DNA of 64,000 nt, taken from the NCBI GenBank assembly GCA_028551475.1, contig CM052354.1:7818001-7882000 (forward strand), given 5' to 3'. This DNA comes from Casuarina equisetifolia (Eukaryota > Streptophyta > Magnoliopsida > Fagales > Casuarinaceae). The notes under the pieces were generated by a model. It was not told the DNA's origin and searched no databases. It worked only from the letters and a program-made list of their open reading frames with translations. How positions within the stretch are numbered: the first letter of the stretch is position 1; each line of letters begins with the position of its first letter. The position numbers and the translations under genes are program-made. This document shows positions 35,390 to 47,539 of the stretch, in pieces.

Positions 35390-36180
35390 AATGAGAAAAA
35401 TATAATAAAGAGTAACTTTTTCCTTTCTGACGAAGAACGAAGCAATTGCAAAAGTTACATAAAAAATTAACCGATTTTGTGATTTAAACACTCATGAGAG
35501 GCCAGGCTCTTCATTCACATAGGGTTCCGATTCCAAACAATTGGGTAAATTGTTCAAAGATCAATAAGAACGGTGGAGCAACGTGAAACTCGAATGTTGG
35601 CATTAAAAAATACTCTCGGGACAGTGCAGTGAGCAACGTGATTACTAAAAAATGAGCATGAAATGGGGAAGATGGACTAGTTAAGTGGGAACAGTTGATA
35701 AAGCATAAAAAAGAGCGACTCATGTCCAGGTCTTGCTCAGAGTCGATAGCTTATTATTTTGCAAAAAGCATGGCGTGTCCAGGTCTTGCCCTCTATATGC
35801 GTTATGTGCTTTGTGGTTTTACATTCAAAAGATAAGGATTACAGTCTTGACAGCAGTAGGGACAAAGCATTGTTTCTATATGCTCAAGTGAAAGAAGAGG
35901 AGTTGCATTACCAGCGTCGTGTGCTTTGCCGTTTTGATTGTTGAGTAATTTGGTACAAAAGTAATTAAAATTATTAAAATAATCCAGTCTATTTGTGTTA
36001 ACACATTAATTATAGGATTTTTTATTAGAATAACAAAAGAACCAAGTCTTCACAAGTCTACAGCAAAAAGAAAAAAAAATGATTTGGTACTTCAATATAA
36101 TGATAAAATAGTACTTTTGTAGTGCCAAGGTATACCTTTATGCTTTTAATTTCTAAGGATTTGGCATTTATATGAGGGAG
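35390..36180. repeat. Downstream flank shared with the gutted DUF247 copy
   Basis: Closely parallels 31475-32290. Shared phrases include GAACGAAGCAATTGCAAAAG, CACTCATGAGAGGCCAGGCT and GTCCAGGTCTTGCTCAGAGT. It marks the right edge of the tandem duplication unit. No gene lies within it. Confidence 0.85.
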
Positions 36181-37060
36181 AATAATCAAATTTCAAGGAA
36201 GAAGAACCAATTTTTTTTTTAAATTAGATTTCTCTCTTGACAAACCTAGACAAAGTTTATAAAAATAAAAATAAAAGCTCAGGCCAGCTAATGACAAATG
36301 AAAAGGGACATCTTGGTCCGTTCATCTAGGAAAATACATGATATGTTTGTAGTAGTAAATTTGAAGATAGAGATTAAAGGGCTTCATAACAACATAGACT
36401 CGCACAATATTTACAAGCACAGGAAGATGAAAGGACGCATAGCCGACAAGGAAGAGAAACTTGAGTGTTGGCATGAAAATAAAGGAAAAAAGAAAGTACA
36501 TCATGTGAGACTATATTATGCTAAAGAAAAATGAAATGTCCTACATGTGAGACTACGCCTTGTTCGTCATACCATTACAGAAGATTACATCATTCGTCTA
36601 TGACTATGAAAGCCTGAGCCGTTACTTGTAAGACGGGTATTGATTAGACGAGAAAGATAAGTGAAATGAAGCTATATAGTTAGAGACAGATAAAAGAGAA
36701 GATTATCTTTTACCGTCATAAATGCATTCTGCATCTGTGATTGGAAACGGCAATATATATTATCAGCTCTTAGCTCTTTTCTCTTTGTAGCAAGTCAACT
36801 CTGAGACAGACACCAACGATTGAAACGAGAACAGTGGCTAGCTTCTTCGACTTTGGAGGCCTGACAATGACGACCAAGAGGGTGAGACACGTTTTCTACA
36901 ACCATCTCTTCCTGAGCCAAGTCTCGTCTTCCAGTCTCCAAATAAATAATACATGCATAAATACCAAGGACAGTTTGGAAGAGAGATATGTGACAAAACT
37001 CCTGCCTAGGGACCCCGGGTCCTGGGGTGTGGAAAATCTCGGACTAGTCTCATGAGGAGG
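36181..37060. other. No gene recognised
   Basis: AT-rich, then a more GC-rich piece near 36790-37060. Short frames at 36298-36534 and 36834-37055 have no domain. A faint resemblance of 36860-36900 to the DUF247 5' module was noticed but not convincing. Confidence 0.35.
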
Positions 37061-37315
37061 GAAGGACCTGTGGGTCAGATATGAGCTGATACGCAGAAAT
37101 AAAAACAGGTCATAAAGTGCTGGGCAGACCTGGTGCTCTGGGTTAAGGGAAGGACCTAGGGTCAGGTATGAGCTGATACGCAGAAATAAAAACAGGTCAT
37201 AAAGTGCTGGGCAGACCTGGTGCTCTGGGTTAAGGGAAGGACCTAGGGTCAGGTATGAGCTGATACCCCGAAATAAAAACTGGTCAAAAATGTCGGGCGG
37301 CTTGCCCGGATACCT
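37061..37315. repeat. ~87-bp tandem repeat, nearly three units
   Basis: Units start at GAAGGACC at 37061, 37149 and 37236. The first two are nearly identical through GAGCTGATACGCAGAAATAA and CTGGGCAGACCTGGTGCTCT. The third diverges after GAGCTGATAC. The high identity of the first two suggests recent expansion. Confidence 0.93.
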
Positions 37316-39654
37316 AGGGTAGAAAGTCGTTCATTTTTTTTTTTTAATATGGCTTTTTGAATTACATACTTTTCATAATTTCGCCACGGTTGGTGACCGC
37401 GTGAAGACCTTCGGCTTTGGCGTTTCGGTCTTACCCAACTAAGTGCCAAATAACAGTGGCCGGGGTCTGAAAAGCAGCTAAGATGTCATAGGCCTATTTT
37501 GGGTTTTGGGTATTTTGTGGAGTAGGCTTAGGTTTTATCCAGGCTGAAGCCATCTAGGAGAATTTTAGGGGCATTTTGTCCATCTGGTTATTTTCTTAAA
37601 CGAGGAAATCATCCTTTAGAAGGGAGCTTTTGTTAAACCGAAGAACTTGAGGAGAAATCCGAAAGAAGGTTCTGTATCCCTTATAATGCAGTTTTGCAGT
37701 GTCCAATTTGATGTTGAGGTGCCGTTTCCCTTGGATGCGGTTTATGTTTGTGTTTGTTATTGTATTTGTGTGTGGATTGGTGTGTTTGAGACTGCTTGAA
37801 GGAAACCAATTGTGACACTAGATAAGTAAGAGACTAAGAAATGGACTAACACAAACTAAAGTTTAGCTCCATTTCGACATATGATGCTTTATTTCTGCAG
37901 CTACTTTACTTTTTGATGATGTTAATTTTGCTAAACAGGTAGGTTTTATCTAATGTTAAAGACAATGATTGTATGAAAAATCTCATTAGAACAACTGGTT
38001 TTGAAAAAGAATTTGTGACACCCTGAAAGTGGAATGTTTTCTAATATTTCCTCTCAAAAACCAGGTCTTTTGTTAACATTTTAGAATTCTGCAAAACGAA
38101 CCTAAGGGGGTTTACGTATGAAAGACACTGCTTCCTGCATGGAGTTCCAGTTCCGTACAGACAATATGAGAAGTCGAGACATCGCCAGCAACGCCGGTGA
38201 TCACCTGCCCCCCCCCCCCCCCACCCGCGGCCGACTACTTTCAATATTAAACAGCCATGACATGCAAGAGACGGGCTTAAAAGTTTTCGTTTGTAAAGGA
38301 GTTCCATCTCTCTAAGAAAACACTATTCATGTACGAGGATGTTGAATGTGGGCGTTGGGCTTTGGCATTGTCATGGGTGTGGGTCCAACCCACTTACTCA
38401 GCTCCATTCTTCTTTGTAGAGAACATAGAACAATACTTGCATTCTTTAAGCACAATTTACACAAATATACCCCGAGGTGGTGACTCTTTTTACTTATTGC
38501 TTGGTTCTACATGAATAGAGAAAGTTGCATATGTAGGGATCCTAGATAATCTTAAAGAGTTTTTGACATAATCATAACTTACTAAACCATTGATATCTCT
38601 AATATTTATGAAGGGAACAAGCCATGAAAAACTGCTGATAAGATTTCACTAATCAATGACTATCAGGTGCCGAGGATGTGATCCATGTGTATGCAGAAGC
38701 ATATATGCAGGAAGGAGCGAACAGTCTAGCCAACTCTGTACCAAAACTTGTGGAACAGTTCCCTGGTTTTGGCATTTCCTAAAGTAACTTCTATCTGTTG
38801 TTCTGCTACTTAGTTGACAGATGTGCCACATAGAAAAGGTCATCATCATTGGACCAGTTTGATACAATATTGGGTTATGTACCATGGCACATGTCGTTAA
38901 TCTCTTAATCCTGTGTTTTACCTTCTCCAAATTCAAATCGGGGGCTCATGAATGGAAAATGACACAAAGTGAATGACAGAGAGAAGAGAACATGAGAAAG
39001 GATTTCTGTATTCATATATAGGTTTATTTATAAAACATGTGCCTGTATACTGAAAATGAAAAATATAATGACAAAGCAATAATTCGTATTTGTATAATTC
39101 TTATTTTCCAAAATATAGATCCTACCCATTATATGACAATGATTCACATTAATCTAAGGAAAGAATAAGAAGAAATATTGACCATGAATCTCCAACAGAA
39201 AACAAACTACAAGAAAAATTCAATTTTGGTGTGCACTTCACTTCCACTTGCCATCACAAGGAGAAGGAACCAGCTGACAACAAAGAAGTACACGAAAGGA
39301 ATAGTATTCGAGAAGAAATCATCCCTAACTTGTTCTGAAATTGCCAAAATGGATGATTCGCCTCGCTGTTGAGGATACCAGACTTAGTTAATCCATCTCT
39401 CCTGCAAAGAGTTTTCGACGCTGACTTAGAGCAATGTGTGGGCTATTTTCGCATGGATTATTTGTCTCAGTGTTGAGGAAGCTCCTGCGAGTGTTGCTTG
39501 GTTTACATAGAGCTCCAACTCGATAACAGAAAATTCTATGCTTCTCATAATATTATATTGCGTATAATCTAAGCTATTTTCTACTCCCTTGAAAAAATTT
39601 TAATTGTCTCTAATTAATCAATTATTTGAAGGAATAGTTTAATCTTTTAATATC
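37316..39654. other. No gene recognised; contains a poly-C tract
   Basis: A run of 15 C at 38208-38222 is the main feature. A short frame starting at ATG 37686 (MQFCSVQFDVEVPF) and others at 38118, 38329 and 39178 have no recognisable domain. No transposon protein is seen. Confidence 0.4.
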
Positions 39655-40075
39655 TTTTTGTGGCACGATGAAAATGGTTTAGAGACATCTTCAATTAAGA
39701 ATGGCAGACACGCTAGGATTATTTTCTTCATATGAGTCAAGTACCATGAGATCCAAAATAATAATACTAATAATAAAGAAAAAAAGCCAAGTCTATGATT
39801 TTATGAGGCTTCTCTGAATTGATATTATTCCAGATTGACATTTAATTTTGGATTTATATCTAAACATGTCTCCTCCGTTGCCTTAATGTTTTGTAAAGAT
39901 TATGAAACGAAAAAATCTCTACCCCTACAAAATCAGCCATTTCTGTCGCCTAACAAAGTAAAAAAATGACAAAACATACTGGCCTGTTAAATGTTTTGAG
40001 CCAACATTTGGTCGCAAATTGGTGAAAAGAAGATTCTGAGAAGCTAAAAAGGAAAACGTGTGGGGATCCATAATT
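39655..40075 (+). repeat. Duplicated segment, copy 2 (partner at 4515-4900)
   Basis: Collinear by eye with 4515-4900, in the same orientation. It ends close to the start of the Copia fragment at about 40.4 kb. Confidence 0.7.
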
Positions 40076-40404
40076 TTACAAGGAAAAAAGTAATCTATCT
40101 TTCACAAAAAAAAGGCATATTTTCTTAGGAGAGGAAATACAATAAAACTTAAGTTAACAGAGAGATACTATTTTACTTTATCCTTTACCGTCTATTATGA
40201 TTTTGGGCCATTGGGCTCGTTAGTAAGGCCTGCTCATATATTATAGTTTATTTATTATTCTTTTTATGTGTATGTATATGTATAGGATGCGCATACAGAA
40301 GCACAGCCCTCGGCTCTTTCTACAATCGTTCTTTGCACTTTAATTAGACCATTGGCTGCCTTCGGCTACTCTGTTCAGTTGTTAGGTTGTGATTCTCTTC
40401 GTGG

Positions 40405-42360
40405 TGGTAGCAGAGAGTCAGGCGGCGTTGAAGATGGAATCTCCGCCTTCTGGGTTTAACTTCGTTTTCTTGGCATTCCTGTAATCTTCGAAGAAGGAAT
40501 CTTTTGTTGGCTTTCCAGGGACAGCTTCGTCCATTAGTGGTTGGTTCTTATCAGGTGCGCACTGTCGATTCCTTTTATGGTTTCTTCCTTGTTGAATGTT
40601 CGAAATCGGAGTCAGATTTACTATTCTGCAGAACAAGATACTCAAAGACCTTTTGTTTTTTGTTTTTTTTTTTTTTTGAGAAAACAGATGATTTTGTAGA
40701 GGTAGACGGTGTCGTTTTACAGTTTTGCCCCAAGGACAAGGCAGCGATTCCAGCCTTTACGTAGTTTCATCTTCTTCCTCCTCTGTGTGTGAAGAATCAG
40801 AAGTTGAAATGTCCACTTTTGAACATGATCCTGTAAACCCTCTTCGCGACCCTTTGTATCTGTCACCCACAGACGTTCCAGGAGTACCATTGAGTTCCAT
40901 TAAGCTTAAAAACAAATTAAATTACGATGTCTGGAGCCGGGAGGTTATGACTTCACTTCGTGCGAGGATACTTGACAGGAACCTGCCAACGGCCGACTGA
41001 TGATAGAGAGAAAGGAGAAATGTGGGATCAAGTGCATTCGGCGATTCTGGAGTGGCTTCGTAATTCCGTGGACATTAGTCTTGTCCCGTATGTTCCAAGA
41101 ACTGGAAATGTAAAACAGGTCTGGGAAACTTTACGTAAACTGTTTGGGACGAAGTCTGTGATTGAACGTTATATTTTAAGGCAAAAGCCGATCGGTATGA
41201 GAATGGGAAACATGTCAATTTCTGATTATTATAAGGTCATGACAGATTATGGGCTGTGATTGATACACATGATCCTCCGGTGAGATGTACTTGTGGAGGG
41301 TGTACTTGTGGGGTGAATGACCGATTGGATAAACGGGATCAAGAAAATCGGCTCCTGGAATTTCTTATGGGGCTCCCGGATAGATTCAGGTTCCTTAGAA
41401 CAATAATACTTATGAAAGAACCTTGGCCCTCTGTTGATGATGCCTTTGATATGGCGAAGAATGAAGAGCATCAGCTGATTCATGCAGCACAGATGAACCA
41501 GTCAGAATGGCAACAACAGGGAAAAGGCAGTGATAAACCTGTGTGTGGTCATTGTCACAAATCTGGCCACACACGGGAACAATGTTATCAATTAATCGGC
41601 TACCCAGCTGGTTGGAACAGACGGGGCAGTCGTGGCCGGAAGAAATGGAGCGGAGGAAGAAATCTAGGGCAGGCAAATCAGGTCGGGATGGAAGGCTCGG
41701 GTCCTCTGTTCCCGCAAGCTGCAGGAAGCTTCCCGTTCCCTTACCAACAGTCTCCTGGGCAGCAGGTGCCCATTCCTCCGTCCGAAAATTCCTCTTCATC
41801 AGGTTTCACAGCTGAACAATATCAGAAGGTGATCAGTGCTCTAAATAAAGTCATATTTGGGGATGCCAATGTCAGCTTTGCAGGTATTATTCCTGCCCTT
41901 TCTAAAGAAAAATTTTGTGAATGCATTTTAGATTCTAAAGAGAGTAATTATATTACATGTAAGTTAGAAATAGCTGCAAACTTTGTACCATGTAGATCCA
42001 ATTGTTGACCATAAAGCTTCTTGTTGAATCTCAATCCAGTTGTTTATATTGGGTCTGCCAAACCCATGCCATGCCTTTGCCTTAAAAATGTCTTTTATAT
42101 TCCACACTTTTGTCATAACCTGTCGACTTTCAAATTAACCCTTAATAATAATTGCACTGTTATTATTTATTTATTTATTTTGACTTCTATGTATTTCAGG
42201 ATCTTATGACTGAGGCAATGATCAGGTTGGGTAGAGCTGTGCATGGACTCTATGTTTGCTACCTGTTGTTAAACTTCCAAAGTTGTCAAGACATATATTT
42301 TGTTATGTATCTGCAGATTTTTGGATGTTTTATCTTGTAATACAAACTTTGCATGTAATG
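40405..42360 (+). mobile_element. Copia 5' part: PBS-like site, gag and start of protease
   Basis: TGGTAGCAGAGAG at 40405-40417 resembles a PBS, so the sequence upstream is probably an LTR end, though its partner is missing. gag begins around 40809 (MSTFEHDPVNPLRDPLYLSP) and runs through LNYDVWSREVMTSLRARILD, then after frame changes LEWLRNSVDISLVPYV, VKQVWETLRKLFG and ENRLLEFLMGLPDRF. The zinc knuckle is CGHCHKSGHTREQC at about 41539-41586, followed by YQLIGYPAGW. The protease active site is degenerate (LDSKESNYIT instead of DSGA). Homology fades near 42340 with IPHFCHNL and a phrase like GRAVHGLYV. No integrase or RT follows. Confidence 0.85.
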
Positions 42361-42428
42361 TCACTTGTGTTTCTTATTATATAGTATATGACACAAACGT
42401 CTTGGTGAAAATCCGAACATCTATCATG

Positions 42429-43650
42429 CTCGACTGGGTATTGTAGAGATTGCCTCAAAAGTCTGGGTTCGGAAGTTTGTGTTTACTCCAACAGGAGTCA
42501 AATACTTGCAAAAGAAAGCAGCTGAGTATGATATTGGGATCAATTTGACGCTAATGGCCTTGGAACCATCTTGTTCTCAGAATCTTTCTTATGCTGGTTG
42601 GAGGCCAGATTTAAGGAGTTTTTTTCAGTATTTGAAGGGCTGAGACAACAATCAAGATTATGAACTTCTAGGATTATTTGGTTAATACAGAGATAGAGTG
42701 TGCTCTCTTTAAATACGCCATATAGGTATATTGGTCTAAATTAATTCATCCTTTAATTTTCCTAGATAAAATATGTTTCCGATGAACTTCTCTAGTAGCT
42801 GAATAAGGTGGAGTGAGGAGCTGAAATTAATAGATATTGATAAACTTGGTACGGTGCATGCACAAAGTGGGTTCTGCCATGTATATTATGTGGACTTGGC
42901 TAGGTGGTTGCTATAAGACTGGCCAGTCAAGGCTAACCTATTCAGTTGTGGGGAAAGACAAAAAGGATGTCCCATAGTATTATAAGCGTAGTTTGGTAGG
43001 CAGTTGGCTGCTAAACAAGTTCTGATTAATGAAGTTGAAAACTTGAAGATATTTTAAAAAACATGAGGAGTGCAAAGACTATGCAAAGAATAAGGAAATT
43101 TGTGCATATATCCCATACCATAGACTAATACAGGCCAGAACCGCCAAAAGGTTTTTGGTTGTAAACCTCTAGTTGTTGGGACTAGGCTCTATTTAGTTAG
43201 GTATGAATCTTACTTTAGAATGTGACCCTGTTCATTGAAATCAGGCGTGCTTCACTTGATGTTCGACAAAGGGTGGAACAAATTCCACATGGTTAAGCAT
43301 GTAACAAGTTTTACATGTTGCATCTTTTGTTTCATACCAGATGAAGTTATGAAAATAAACTTTAGTTTTTGTCTGATATGGCTTCATCAAAGCGGAAAGA
43401 TCTTCTCTAATAGCGATACTATCTGCAAACGTGTTGCCCCGATCATTAGCCCTTCAATGGTTGTTTGCTGATTACTTCAAGCAGTTGAACTTTCTGGTGT
43501 TTTATTTCTTGTTGCAGTATGCTTGATGTAGTTTGTGGTTCCTTTAATGTTTTTCTGGTGACTGGCTTCGACTGCCTTCTCTTTTCTGTTGGTAAAAGTT
43601 GCAGACTGAACTGCTGTTATCAAGGCGAATGCAGTAACTGGGCAGCAAAA
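42429..43650 (+). pseudogene. Phosphoacetylglucosamine mutase pseudogene fragment
   Basis: The parent enzyme interconverts GlcNAc-6-phosphate and GlcNAc-1-phosphate in UDP-GlcNAc synthesis. 42429-42663 shows ARLGIVEIA, then FTPTGVKYLQKKAAEYDIGI. A frameshift follows, and then DANGLGTILFSESFLCWLEA leads into RFKEFFSVFEG and a stop. After about 900 bases of intron-like sequence, 43569-43650 reads like the later exon, with GKVAD-type residues as VKVAD, a stop where Arg is expected, then TAVIKANAVTG. Because the two exon pieces remain separated, this is a broken genomic duplicate and not a processed retrocopy. The phosphoserine and sugar-binding N-terminal domains are absent. Confidence 0.8.
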
Positions 43651-44130
43651 TACCCTCAAAGCGATCTGAAGCAAAAAAGAGAGCCTGTCAGACAGACCCG
43701 TGACCATCCCAATCACTTTCGTGGCCGAGAACGATCCTCTGCGGTGCAGATTGGTCCGCAGACCAACGCACCATTAATCACGCTCTGGTCACAGGCCTTT
43801 AGTTCATCCACCAGGCTTGGTTTCCTGTCTCCTTAGAACTCAAGGATACAGAGGTATGAGCCTATAGAACAGATCCTGTTCAAGTAAGGTCGTGGCCTCT
43901 GTTCATGCAAGCAAAGTATATAAATGCACATTCTGATCCTTATGCATCCGGTGTGGTACCATAGTCTGCATTAGATTATTATTTGTGGGTCCCGTTATAT
44001 TAAACTTGTCCATATATATTTAGGAGTGCAGTAGAAAGAAAAAACTATAGCAGAGGAACCTCTTCTGAAACAGAGGGCCCATTCTTGTCTCTCTGCTCCC
44101 TTCCAATTCTTCTTCATCATCCACCGGTAA

Positions 44131-44161
<31 letters not shown>

Positions 44162-46202
44162 ATCTCATTGAGTTGGAGAAGAAATTTGCGAAGGCTGAGG
44201 AGGAGATCTTCGTACCATGCCTGAAAGGTACAAAAACACAGTTGTTACCCCAGGCTTCCATCAAATATCTTGAAATCTTCTTGGGAAGCATTGGATGGCC
44301 ATTAATGAAGGATCTCCAGGCCACCTTAATAATCCTTTTCTTCGCCATGAATTCAAGATTCAATTGCATCAATTAATTCATATTACTTCTGTTTTCATAA
44401 GTCTTGACTGTATAACAAAAACAAATCTGAAATTTTTTCAGGCTCTGATGAAGCTTGCAACTGAATGGTTAAACATCCCAGCCCGCAAGCAATGTTATTT
44501 GCTCTCATGGTTTGGAGGCTTTCCTTCTCTTCAACCCATCATAGCAATAAGCATGCATAAAAAATAAAAACCCTAAAACTTATATGATGGGGGGAGAAAA
44601 GAGGGAGAGAGAGTTGTTATGCTCTAATTCATTATTTTTATTTAGGGTTTCAGAGTTTTTTTTTTTTTCACTGGTAAATTACGAAATCGTCCACATTAAA
44701 ATCTATGATTTTCTAAAATACTATATTTCTGAGAAACATAAAATAACTCTAATAACAAATATAATTATGCCTTTATATATACAATTATCACTTTACGAAA
44801 AAGAGGGCCTTTTGGTCGGGGAGAATGTCTTAGATCCCCACTAAAATTTTTCTCTCTTCAAAAGAGTAAGGTCCGGTGCCAACCGCTAGTGGGACCAGAT
44901 AAAACGTTGTAAACTTTTAAGAAAGCCAATGGAAGGATCTTTTTAATACCAACCCGGTTCTTTATAAGTTTTTTATATTTTTTATATAAGACTTAATACA
45001 CCCTTCGAGTATGAGAAACACTTTTAACGAGTATCTTTTCAATAAATTCCTTACGTTATTTATTAAATAATCATCTTCACTGCAGCAGTCAAACTTAGTG
45101 AAAGAAAGAAGAATCGAATCGAATGTTATATAGCCCTAAGTTCATCGGAAAATTGTAGATGAAAATAAAATAAAATGTGATTTTATTAATATATACACTA
45201 AACCAGCAAATCAAGAAAAGGAAAATCCTCTCTATTACAAATCTTTTACAAAGAATTAAGGCGGAATTTCTAAGGCATGCGTGGCAAGTTGATTCACGAA
45301 ATCTAAGATGTCATGGAAATTCTTCTTCTAACTAGCATCCATGCGTCTTCTTCCTCGCAATAGAGACCTCAATTTCCTCGCTTGACTTGGGTTTACTTAT
45401 GTTACATGCCTAGATTTTGAATTAAGATTTTCTTTTATTTAGTTATTTATGCAGTAAGAAATATGGTCAATGACTTTAATGCAGATCCATATTGCCTTTG
45501 AGATCTTAATTGATAAAGATCTCATTTACTTTTAAAAAGATATGCAGATGTCAAATGGAATGTGATCTCATTATTTTGTGGAAGGATTTGTTAGTGCTAG
45601 GATTAATAAAGATATGGACATTTAGAGCCATGGTCATTTTTCCTTAGTTATTATTTCCCTTTTTATGTTTTTCTTTAATTGTATTTATTTTGATTAAATT
45701 CTTTTTTTATATTTTATAAAGCCTATTAAAAGGTTATAGTTTTCAATAAAAAAGGATAGAAAAGAAGTTATTCAAATAATGTGCTTTATGTTTTTGTTTC
45801 TTTGGTTTTCTGGTAAAACAAGAGATTATGACAAATACCACTATGAATAACCATGTTAGTAACAACTCACAATCTTCGTAACATCATTATCTGTTCGTTG
45901 GGACGAAGGAAGTAAGTTTTGTGGCATAACCATAATATATTTCTCCTCGTGCGAAGAGTGAAAGGGAAACAATTATGACGGGGGCTTTATTTTGCTAACC
46001 AATTGAAAAGCATCGGGTCAGAAATTCCGTGATCAATTTCTTGACCATATTCATAGTCATTGTTGGGTTTACAAGTTATGGTGCGTTTGCGTCTCTGTCT
46101 TGTTCTAATTTGTTCTTTTAAAGTTTCCTTTTGTCTAAGAGTGTTTTGCTCAATAACGATTTAGCACCAACGATTTATTTTCCTCCCTGTTAGGATCTCG
46201 TA
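43651..46202. other. No recognised gene; CT microsatellite and one unidentified frame
   Basis: A CT repeat spans about 44136-44161. Just after it, a plus-strand frame at 44173-44376 (MEKKFAKAEEEIFVPCLKGT) and an overlapping frame at 44295-44567 may be remnants of a gene I cannot name; an internal CAG-type acceptor is present near 44440. The remainder to 46202 is AT-rich and featureless to me. Confidence 0.35.
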
Positions 46203-46454
46203 GGTCCTGGCAATTGTAATCTTCCTGGGGACGGTATTAAGGGTAAAGAACCCACCATGCCAATAGGCTTAGGCCTTTTGGCACAAGTGGTGGTAGTTCC
46301 TTACAACGGAGGGGTTAGAGTGAAGCCGCCGCAGGTTACTAGCCGCAGTGGGTCCTGGCAATTGTAATTTTCCTGGGGAACGGTATTAAGGGTAAAGAAC
46401 CCACCGTACCAATAGGCTTAGGCCTTTTGGCACAAGTGGTGGTAGTTCCTTACA
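46203..46454. repeat. Direct duplication of a ~103-bp segment, 148 bp apart
   Basis: 46203-46305 and 46351-46454 are nearly identical. Both run from GGTCCTGGCAATTGTAAT through GGTATTAAGGGTAAAGAACC and GCCTTTTGGCACAAGTGGTG to TTCCTTACA. The 45 bases between them are GC-rich and unrelated. The second copy abuts the end of the Copia gag on its right. Confidence 0.93.
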
Positions 46455-46464
46455 CTCCCACTCT

Positions 46465-47043
46465 CTAAAACTTCTCTTGGAGATGAGTCCAGACTTCACA
46501 AGCATCATCGGAGTAGGTGAAGGCAGTGTAAATGTCATGGGAGAGGGAAGTGAGCAACCAAGATAAGACAACTCCATTACAACGTTGCCAAGCTTCAAAG
46601 TAAGGGGAGAGGGTAGTGGGTTGAGGCACAAAAGGATTTACGATTCCAAACTTGTTTATGCCTAAGAGAGCATTCCTCATGTCCTGATTCCGACTAGCAA
46701 AATTCTCAGCACCCAAAGCTTCTCAGAGACAAGTAGCAGTTCGGTTTGGTCTTGAGGATAAAGATAAAGAGGATCTCCAGGTTGGATAAAGGGTGGGAGA
46801 GGGAGGGTGGAGGGCGGGAAGTGAGGCATGGGAGTTATCACGGTGACGGGACCGTTGGTGGTGGCGAATCCGAGCTCTAGAGCGGTGCCATGGAGGAAGT
46901 AGGAGAATATGGCACTCAAGGTGTTTGATAAAACGCCTGAGTGAGCAGTAATGGGGCAGCGGAAGAAATAGATCAGGAAAAAAGGATTGTTGCTCCTGAT
47001 TCCATGTTAAAGAGATCTGATTGAGTGGAAACGGTGAAACCAC
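46465..47043 (-). pseudogene. Copia gag fragment
   Basis: The minus strand reads a Copia gag N-terminal half. In one frame PGDPLYLYPQDQTELLLVSE gives the usual start, then after a frameshift come RNQDMRNALLGINKFGIV, YFEAWQRCNGVVLSWLLTSL and AFTYSDDACEVWTHLQEKF. The zinc knuckle and all of pol are missing, cut off where the duplicated 103-bp segment begins. gag normally forms the virus-like particle. Confidence 0.82.
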
Positions 47044-47539
47044 TTTGATTTATAATCAAATGCTCTACAAAATGTTTAAGTGAAAAAAACAAGAACAATG
47101 GGAGTAAGGTGTATATAGGTACATAATGGAGTTTGGCTGTAATGGGCCCCATGTGTGTGCATGTACAATAAATGGGCTTGAATAATATTATCTACAACAT
47201 CATATACAACAAGCATCACTTGGTCATTTCCAAATTTCAACACTATCTTCCCAGACATCTGGAGATATGGCCAAAGTTATTCTTCACTTCCTACTGTTTC
47301 AAAGAAGTTACGTGTTGCATGGCTTCGGCATGTTCAAAGTGAGCTTTAAAGATGCCTGTTGTCCCTTTCATTTTCTAGCCATCGCGTATCATTTACTGCA
47401 TGATGGCGCGTTTCTTTGATAAAGAGGAAAAAAAAAAAAAAAACAAAAGAGGCTCTAAGTATGATAGACTCATTACATTGGTCTTTGCGAATATTCCATT
47501 GTTTTCGAAAGAGCTCTTCCTTTTCATGGTATGATAGAT
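47044..47539. other. No gene recognised
   Basis: Possibly leader or LTR sequence of the neighbouring gag fragment, but no terminal repeat pair is seen. A direct repeat of a phrase near TATGATAGA.TCATTACATT occurs at 47460 and 47530. Confidence 0.4.

Noticed and set aside
36834..37055. A fourth DUF247 5' module
   Set aside because: Only a weak resemblance around GTGAGACACGTTTT was seen, too little to claim homology.
40418..40645. Minus-strand 75-codon frame near the Copia PBS
   Set aside because: It overlaps the leader of the plus-strand Copia element and has no known domain.
44173..44567. A host gene after the CT repeat
   Set aside because: The frames are short and overlapping and I could not place them in any family, so they are only noted as unidentified.
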